Below, piece after piece: positions 57,306 to 64,000 of a stretch of 64,000 nucleotides of DNA; the first letter of the stretch is position 1, and each line of letters opens with the position of its first letter. Made by a program: the position numbers and the translations under genes. Under the pieces are notes generated by a model, which was given only the letters and a program-made list of their open reading frames with translations, was not told where the DNA came from and searched no databases. Origin of the DNA: Enoplolaimus lenunculus (Eukaryota; Nematoda; Enoplea; Enoplida; Thoracostomopsidae); assembly GCA_030248215.1 (NCBI GenBank), contig JASANG010003292.1, positions 124,001-188,000 of the forward strand, read 5' to 3'.

Positions 57306-57554
57306 TATGTTTAAAACAACGCTAATGGGAACTTGTTTCAGCTGTTGTACCTTCTAAAATAATACAGAACTCATTGTTTGTTGGTATATTCCTTCTGAAC
57401 TGTTCTTGTTTTCACTTTAGATTCTTTCGTTTGAAGTTAAAATTCCATGAATTGACATGATATTTGTGTAATGTCACGGGTCAGTAGCGTATACAAGTGT
57501 AGCACAGGGGGATACATCCTCTGACGATTGTGAAAGTAGTCTATAAGACACTTG

Positions 57555-57806
57555 CACTGTAAATTCAATTGAATTGATTTTGACTCAGAATGAGTTAAAT
57601 CCACTCCTGATGTGTGACCTTTGAATTAGGTCTTTCAGAACTCGGAATTGTGAATTGATTGAAATGATTTGAGTTCACTAGTCATCTCACCCGGAATTAA
57701 ATCAGCTCACATTGAGCTAATATTTACTGTTATTAACTTTAGAAACAACCAAAAATAACCAATTCTCTCACCGAGTGGATTAATCAACTCATTGGAATTT
57801 GCCGTG
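57555..57806. mobile_element. CACTG / AACTCA MITE, second copy
   Basis: Ends CACTGTAAATTCAATTGAAT and CATTGGAATTTGCCGTG; interior GACTCAGAATGAGTTAAATC as in 10718-10976. Confidence 0.65.
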
Positions 57807-57914
57807 TACAGGATGTCGAATGATCTGCAGAAGTCAAATATATTTGTGTAAGAGTGCACTATGATTTAAATTAGGGCCAGATGTTTTCCGACGGGGCTGT
57901 AAGAGGCAATTTAT

Positions 57915-58038
57915 GCGTTAGACTTACTTTTTTGCCTAGGCTTACGCTTAGGCCTAGGATCATCCTTACGTTTAGGCTTAGACTTAGGCTTAGAAATATG
58001 CTTATACTACTGTTCTGGCCTTGTTCTATCCATTGACC
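57915..58038. mobile_element. TTAGGC MITE, left-truncated
   Basis: GTTTAGGCTTAGACTTAGGC and the right end CTTGTTCTATCCATTGACC. Confidence 0.7.
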
Positions 58039-58548
58039 GACTAGGCTTTAGATTTCTGACTCCATTTTAGACTAAGCCGGTTATGCTGGTCTTGGCAAAA
58101 TATATATTAGATAAAGGCTTGTTTTTAGGTTGCCTTACACACCTGATTGTTGGAAAATCAATAATGTAATGTTATATTTAATAATTTTGGCGTTATAATA
58201 ATATATACTTCTATTGTATTATGTTAAGAAATAATGAAGTCAAGGAGTATCTATCTTATAAATATTTAATGTAATGGTCTTTGCTTAGAAGAGAGCTATT
58301 ATTAGTTATATAAAGACTAAGTTCCTTATATGGGTTTAAAGTTTAATCTAAATAGTAGTAGCAGTATTTTTAACTGTAGCAGTTATGACCAGTTAGTAAA
58401 CAGGGTTTCAAACAGGCAAACTGCTCCTCTTGCCCGCAGCCAGGGCGGGCGGGCAGGGTCTCAGCCGTTCCTGGAGAAGTTTTGTCCCCAGTGAGAAAAA
58501 GTTTTAACCTGGTTTGTGTGTGTGACGAAATCTTTCCATGCAACTTCT

Positions 58549-58764
58549 GGCCCATGTAAAGATCAGGGGCGGATAGTCTTTCGGTGGGACTACACAATAG
58601 AGTAAGCCTAAGCTTTGGTCTGATTTTTGTGCTTGGGTTACGCTTAGGTTTAGGCTTAGGAATATGCTCATTGTTACGCTTAGGTTTAGGCTTAGGCTTA
58701 GAGTTAGGCTTAGGCTTAAGAATATGCTTATAATACTGTTCGACCCTGTTCTTTACATTGGACC
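58549..58764. mobile_element. TTAGGC MITE, near full length
   Basis: Ends GGCCCATGTAAAGATCAGGG and CCTGTTCTTTACATTGGACC. Two higher-order units are separated by GGAATATGCTCATTGTTACG. Confidence 0.9.
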
Positions 58765-58839
58765 AACTTCTGAAAAAATTTTAGCCCCCACTGGAATGTT
58801 GAGCTGGTCACGGACGTGCAGCTTCTGCGGTATACCTCA

Positions 58840-59009
58840 ACACTGGAAAAAATGGTGAGTCAAGTTGACACTCTCCGAAATAGGCTTTACAGACTGCACA
58901 AACGGAGACAAATCCAATATGACTCTGACGGACTCTAATTTGATTCTGTTTGCGTAGTCCCGTAGAGCCTATTTCGGAGAGTCAATTTGACTCACCGTGT
59001 TTCGCAGTG
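58840..59009. mobile_element. GAGTCAAAT palindromic MITE, shortened
   Basis: Ends ACACTGGAAAAAATGGTGAG and CTCACCGTGTTTCGCAGTG. Some interior repeats are lost. Confidence 0.8.
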
Positions 59010-59049
59010 GACAGTTGCTCCGAATTGAAAGAAATGAAATAAAAAAAAA

Positions 59050-59126
59050 GTGCTTATTTTTAGGCTATGGCTTAGGCCTGGGATTACACGTATAGTACTG
59101 TTACGGCCCTGTTCTATACATTGGCC
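59050..59126. mobile_element. TTAGGC MITE, right-end fragment
   Basis: TTTTAGGCTATGGCTTAGGC and the end CCCTGTTCTATACATTGGCC. Confidence 0.7.
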
Positions 59127-59240
59127 CTTTTGTTTTTATATTTTAATAAATTTCTGAAGTTTTATTGGCTTGAGACGTTTATGTTTAGATGACAAAAGTG
59201 TAATCATAAAAACACACAAGGAATACTAAGATATTTCGTG

Positions 59241-59575
59241 CTGTAGTAACCCGAGTAAGAGGGATGTAATAAGAGGGGTCCTCGTTTTGAGTCCAATCAA
59301 TAGGAGTCCGTATCCCTAATAAGAGTCCGTAAGCAAATAGAGTGCCTAAACCCTGCCAAACGTCCCTAATTATAGTGCATAAATAACTCCAGCCCAAATA
59401 AAATTGAGTTCAAAACTTTGAAGCATACTTAGTTTTAAAGTACATTCCTATGTATAACCTTGCATTATCGCTAAGTTTTTGATACAAGACAAACGTTTAA
59501 TTCAACGGATAATTGCAGTACCGGATATATATCAGTAACGAAGGGTGGCGGAGCGTTGGTTAAAAATAAATATTT
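59241..59575. mobile_element. CTGTAGTGACCCGA element, right-truncated
   Basis: Left end CTGTAGTAACCCGAGTAAG; colinear with 46957 up to GTTGGTTAAAAATAAAT, then replaced by a TA-rich tract. Confidence 0.85.
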
Positions 59576-60324
59576 TTGGTCATGTGACAAATATATATAT
59601 AATATATACATAATATATAATATTTATATATAAGTATATATATCCTACTTGTTTTTCATTGATTTAGATAAAGGCACGCAGTAGGGTAGGGTATACAAAC
59701 TTTCTCTCTCCTGATTAATTTCGTTATCAACTCATGTAAATACTGTACCATAAGCTTTAGGAAACACACGGAAGCAGGATCGTATAGCGGCCCTTACAAC
59801 TGCTCTCGTTTACTTCAACTTTGTTGCCATTTGTTACGTCTACTGAGCATAATTAACCATAACAAATCGCCAGTGTTATAGATCGCGTTAATATCTGATT
59901 GGCGAATTAGCTATGTGATTAACAAACTTAACATGTCAGATATAGCTAACTAGTTGAATATATATAATCAGGCGCAGATCCAAAATCAATAAAAGGTTAT
60001 AGGACAGGGTCAACATTAGAATAAGTGTCAGCGTATAAACTGACCAGGATGTTGAATATCAAAAATTGTTAAATTATAAACAAATTGTTGTAGAACGAAC
60101 GATCCGCATTTTTCAGTTTTATGCACGTAAACAGCGCCGCAGCAGGCAGGGGTGTTGGCTCCCCACAAATTCTAATGTGGGGGGCGAAACTCACGAGCAA
60201 AAAACCAGACACATTTTAATACGTAAGCGGTTTTTGTTTCAACCGATTACTGTGGGGGCCCCTATGGGGGTGAACCCCCAAATGGGGGTATGGGGGGTAG
60301 GTGCTTCTGCCCTGCAGGTATTCC

Positions 60325-60510
60325 TTTCTAAAAATAAATATTTTATTTTCTAAAAAAATAAAAAAAAATATAATAAAATTAAAAATAATTTTTTATTTTA
60401 TTTATTATATATATAATTAAAATATAAAAAATAATTTTAAATTAATAAAAAAATAATTATTTTTTTTTATATAATATAAATATTATAATAAAAATAAAAA
60501 AAAAAAAAAT
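60325..60510. repeat. Near-pure A/T low-complexity tract
   Basis: About 185 bp with almost no G or C, directly after a stretch dense in GGGGG/CCCCC (60250-60300). Confidence 0.85.
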
Positions 60511-61257
60511 ATGGTATTTGTGGTTAATATTTGCAGACTAATTTTAAGTTTAACAATAGACGGCAGCCAAAGTTTAGCCAAGCCAACCATTGTTTGGAAT
60601 CTATTCTTAAACGCATTTTAATCGGTTCGAAACAATATAATCTATAAGTCACTTGCAGGTAACAGCAACGCCGCAGACGGGATTAGATATCAGGCGAGTA
60701 CATCCGTAATTTTTAGGACCCTAGTAGCCAACAGGATATACTAATGTCTCTAAAGGTAACTTTTATCATTTCCAGTAAATTTCCAGGTAAGCTTTGTCTC
60801 CGATATCCGGGTCCGTATCTAGAGCGGGCCAGAAGGGACTTAATTCAGCTGGACGAATTTTGCGTCTTCTAGAAAATTTGCGCAACTTTGCTTGTAAGTC
60901 ATCGCAGACCCTTGGATGCCTTTGCTGAAAATTTCTTAGACTTTTCTCCTTTGGTTCACAGACCATCCGGTAATATGCGCTAATACGCAGGTTGCGAATC
61001 ACGAGTATTTTGAAATAAACCACGTGTCTACGTTCATGTCTATCCCTTGAAATCATGACACACGTCCTGTTTAACTTGATTACTGGTTCGGCATAGATAT
61101 GGTTTCGGTAACCAGAGTTTTTGAACCAAGGGTTTAATCCATGTTCAGGTTGTATGCAAATCAATTTGTCCCAACTAAACGTTTACGGTTAAATGTTTTC
61201 AAAACCAGATAAATATAATGGCCCGATCTTCGGCGAACCGTTTTCGGCAGAGCTGCC

Positions 61258-61500
61258 ATGAACTAAGCCTAAGCTTTAGATTATTTTTGCTTAGGCCTAG
61301 GCCTCGGCATACGCTTATCGTTACGCTTAGACTTAGGCTTACGCTCAGGCTAAGGCTTACACTGCAAAAAATGGTGAGCCAAATTGTACACTCTCTGAAA
61401 TAGTCTTTTCCTGACTACACAAACTGTGAAAAATTTCGACTCCGCCAGCGTCAAAGGAATATGCTTATATCACTGTTACGCCCTGATTTAGCCGTACCAC
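61258..61500. mobile_element. TTAGGC MITE split by a GAGTCAAAT element
   Basis: TTAGGC-type sequence 61258-61357 resumes at about 61455 with GGAATATGCTTATATCACTG and CCCTGATTT. The intervening piece is a different MITE. Confidence 0.75.
61358..61454. mobile_element. GAGTCAAAT MITE, partial, nested in TTAGGC MITE
   Basis: TACACTGCAAAAAATGGTGA to CGACTCCGCCAGCGTCAAAG; the right half is missing. Confidence 0.75.
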
Positions 61501-61792
61501 CAATTAAAGCTATGCTTCGATCAATTCTATAAGATCAACTAAAAACTGATTGGATATATTGATATGTCGCACTTTTTCGAAATGATTTTAAATTTCAAAA
61601 GCCGCCAGACTATTAATATAGCATTTTTTTGGGTAAAGCATATGCGACCTGTCGTGGTTTAGCTCAAGATCCAAATATGAAACTGCAGTACCTGCTTATT
61701 TAAACAAAAATAATTGCATGGTTTAATGTTGGCTTTTTTCAACGGTTCTTATATTAAAGCGGTTTCATTGGTATAAAATGTGTAGAACCTAT

Positions 61793-61937
61793 TTCGTAAG
61801 CCTAAGCTTAAGCCTAAAGTGCCAAAAAGAGCTTACACCTATTAAGCTTACGTCTAAGCAAAGAAATTAGTCTAAAGCGTAACCGTACTCTATTGCAGTC
61901 CCGGTGAAAAGGTTCCGGTCCTGATCTTTACACTGGC
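61793..61937. mobile_element. TTAGGC MITE, left-truncated
   Basis: GTAAGCCTAAGCTTAAGCC, AGCAAAGAAATTAGTC and right end GTCCTGATCTTTACACTGGC. Confidence 0.75.
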
Positions 61938-62170
61938 TCATCAATGTATTTTCCCTGTTTTGCTTTTCTGGTGGTGTGCATTAAAAATGTTTTACATACT
62001 GAAGCAATCAGCCAAAACGAAAGTTTTTTGTTGAAATTTCACACGTTCAGTTCCAAAATGCGTTTAAATTGGTTACATCACTTCGCTCGCAAGGTTTCTG
62101 TCTCAATTCTACTCATTGTTATATGACCCCCGGTTGCTTTTGGTTATGATCTATGCGATAATGCTGTAAC

Positions 62171-62515
62171 CTCAAGGGTTTTTTTGGGTGAAATAGGGGG
62201 TTTTCACCCACTTTCGTTCAAAAAACCCTCGAAATTCAAACAAATCCACTAGAAACCCACCAAGCCTTCCAAGTGTTCCAAGTGTTTTTCACAGAAAACA
62301 ATTTTACCTAATACTGAAACTTAAATAAAAATACAAACTGAGACAAATAAAATATTTTTGCACCTTCGTTGCGTTGCGTCCATCATTCTTTAAGGTCACA
62401 AATGTCAAACCCTTCGCTTTTCGAACGTATTTGAAAAACCCATTTTATTTTAAAAAACTCAGTGAAATTAAAAAACCCACCAAAACACCCGCACCGAATT
62501 TTGAAAAAACCTGGT
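62171..62515. repeat. Repeat-like stretch with AAAACCCAC motifs
   Basis: TTTTTTTGGGTGAAATAGGG on the left mirrors AAAAACCCACCAAAACACCC on the right, suggesting a decayed inverted-repeat element. No second copy identified here. Confidence 0.35.
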
Positions 62516-63073
62516 TCAACGTACTAAGACAAGAGGTGTATGTAGTGGTCTAGTTTTCAAATTTCTAGCTAGACCCACCAGAGGTGTATGTGGGTAAAGC
62601 TTTTTTACCCGCACTGTTAGTCACTCGATTTACGTTACAGAAAACTTTTGATTAATAGCTTTGAAAACAAACAATTCAGTGAAATAATCTAACACCGGAT
62701 AGTATTGCACATCACACCTATCATTGGTAAAACTAGGTTGTTTGCCGATGAGTGATAACGATCAGTGGATCAAAACGTTCTTGTCTGTGTGAAATCATTG
62801 TAGTTAAGATTGTATAATCACACATTTCTTCAATATGGTTGGTTCCGTCGCAGTTTGTCATGAGATTTCATTCAGAAACCTTGTGAACATATTGTTTCAA
62901 GCCAAAGAAAAATATAACCTCTATAGCAACAGCGAAGAATGTCTCCAAATACTACTGTTCTCCAAAAATTTCTGGTGAACTGTATGTGAAAAGTATTCCC
63001 GCGTGCATGGGCGAAATTCAGCCAGAACTATAATCTTATAGCAACTTACTTTATTTGCGAGGGATGCTTGCTT

Positions 63074-63235
63074 TGTACTTTAAACCGCTGTTTGTTGTTT
63101 ATGAAAATTTTACGCGGGTAAAGAATTACTAATTTTTACCCGCGCTTTGAAATTCTTTACAGCGGTTATACCCGTGTCAAAGTTTTCACACGTGTACTTG
63201 CGTTACCCGCAGGTATCCGAGCGTACCCTTTGAGG
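63074..63235. mobile_element. GTAAAGAAT / TTTACCCGCG element, second copy
   Basis: Shares TATGAAAATTTTACG-GGGTAAAGAAT and TTTTTACCCGCG-TTTGA-ATTCTTTA with 53423-53571. Confidence 0.55.
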
Positions 63236-63545
63236 AGCGCACAGCCCGGACACCGACACAAACCAACACTGCATAAGTAAGTGTCATTTAAATTGTGTAT
63301 TCCTCTCGCTAACTCGCTGGCGAAGCCTCAGTCGCAATATATATTGCCATACCATCCGGCCCCGTCAAAAATTTCCGGATCCGCAACTTTATGTGGACCT
63401 TTATTTAAACGATTGTTTTCGTTACAAAGATGCAAAATAACTCGTGTTCGGTCAAATGCCCGCTGGGTCCAGGCCGAGCGCGAAGGGTATGACTTGAGCC
63501 CGGATCTCAATAACTTGGCCGGTTCGAACACTGCTTACTCTTATT

Positions 63546-63862
63546 GGCTTATTAGCGCTTAGGTTTAGGAATCTAACCTTTGTCTAAAGCCTATTGGCTA
63601 TTAGATCTTAGGTTTAGGAATCAAATTTTTGTCTAAAGCCTATTGGCTTATTAGCTCTTAGGCTTAGGAATCAAACCTTTGTCTAAAGCCTATTGCCTTA
63701 TTAGCGCTTAGGTTTAGGAATCAAACCTTTGTCTAAAGCCTATTGGCTTATTAGCGCTTAGGTTTAGGAATCAAACCGTTGTCTAAAGCCTATTGGCTTA
63801 TTAGCGCTTAGGTTTAGAAAGAGGCGTACCTAAGCCTGAATCAAACCTTTGTCTAAAGCCTT
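63546..63862. repeat. Minisatellite, about six 50-bp units with TTAGG motifs
   Basis: Units run GGCTTATTAGCGCTTAGG, TTTAGGAATCAAACC, TTTGTCTAAAGCCTATT with period 50 (one unit 49). The last unit is interrupted by AAGAGGCGTACCTAAGCC. Further CCTAAGCCTAAGC follows to about 63895. Confidence 0.9.
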
Positions 63863-64000
63863 CTTATATGCCTAATCCTAAGCCTAAGCATAAGGCTTAA
63901 CTTTGAACGCGAGAGGAAAGTGTACAAGGGTCGGTTTAGGCTATTATGTTACGTTGCTAACCGTAACATTTGCCCAAATGATCACGTTTCATCATTGCAT

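Noticed and set aside
60766-61164. 132-codon minus-strand open frame
   Set aside because: Part of it (around GCTTGTAAGTCATCGCAGACCC) matches the interior of the CCCGTAGCCAGCTC repeat family, so it is likely repeat-derived.
1-64000. LINE, SINE with A-tail, or virus-derived element
   Set aside because: No reverse transcriptase, integrase, capsid or envelope motif was recognised in any frame, and no long terminal repeats were seen.

Overview
The window is nuclear DNA from an animal. It is AT-rich and has spliced genes with canonical GT-AG introns. Four host genes can be rebuilt exon by exon, and all four lie in the first 24.2 kb. The remaining 40 kb is almost wholly small non-autonomous DNA transposons (MITEs), minisatellites and unassigned AT-rich DNA. 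The gene set (ANAPC7, FAM32A, QDPR, a MARVEL four-pass protein) fits a bilaterian invertebrate. A tunicate is my guess, from the MITE load and from possible splice acceptors placed just 5' of the start codons, but nothing here proves it.

Layout. 1-3987 (minus): 5' two thirds of ANAPC7, a TPR subunit of the anaphase-promoting complex; seven exons, the last running off the left edge. 5015-6384 (minus): complete two-exon FAM32A, a spliceosomal exon-ligation factor. 11231-16732 (plus): a four-exon gene for a 695-residue MARVEL protein with a long His/Arg-rich tail. 20132-24177 (minus): complete seven-exon QDPR, dihydropteridine reductase. The MARVEL gene and QDPR converge. The four genes belong to unrelated pathways; no operon or functional cluster is evident.

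Repeats. Recurrent families, named by their terminal motif, are: (1) GGCC-ATGTAAAGATCAGG elements filled with the telomere-like hexamer TTAGGC, about 16 copies; (2) CTGTAGTGACCCGA elements of about 440 bp in TA sites, 7 copies; (3) ACACTG-AAAAAATGG-GAGTCAAAT palindromic elements, 6 copies; (4) TTAA-flanked elements ending CCCTTTCTCACAT that carry a tRNA-like A-box/B-box segment, 5 copies; (5) several hAT-type MITEs with 8-bp target duplications; (6) ACACCAGGTGACTTTTGA elements; (7) GGTTGCGCTATACTT elements; (8) CACTG/AACTCA elements; (9) GGGCTCACAGCC/CCCGTAGCCAGCTC elements. Several are nested and give a relative insertion order. No transposase, reverse transcriptase or capsid gene was seen.

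The most unusual things are the TTAGGC-loaded MITE family with related minisatellites at 44680-45111 and 63546-63862, the tRNA-like core inside a TTAA/TIR transposon, and the heptapeptide-repeat tail of the MARVEL protein. I found no convincing new multi-gene system.
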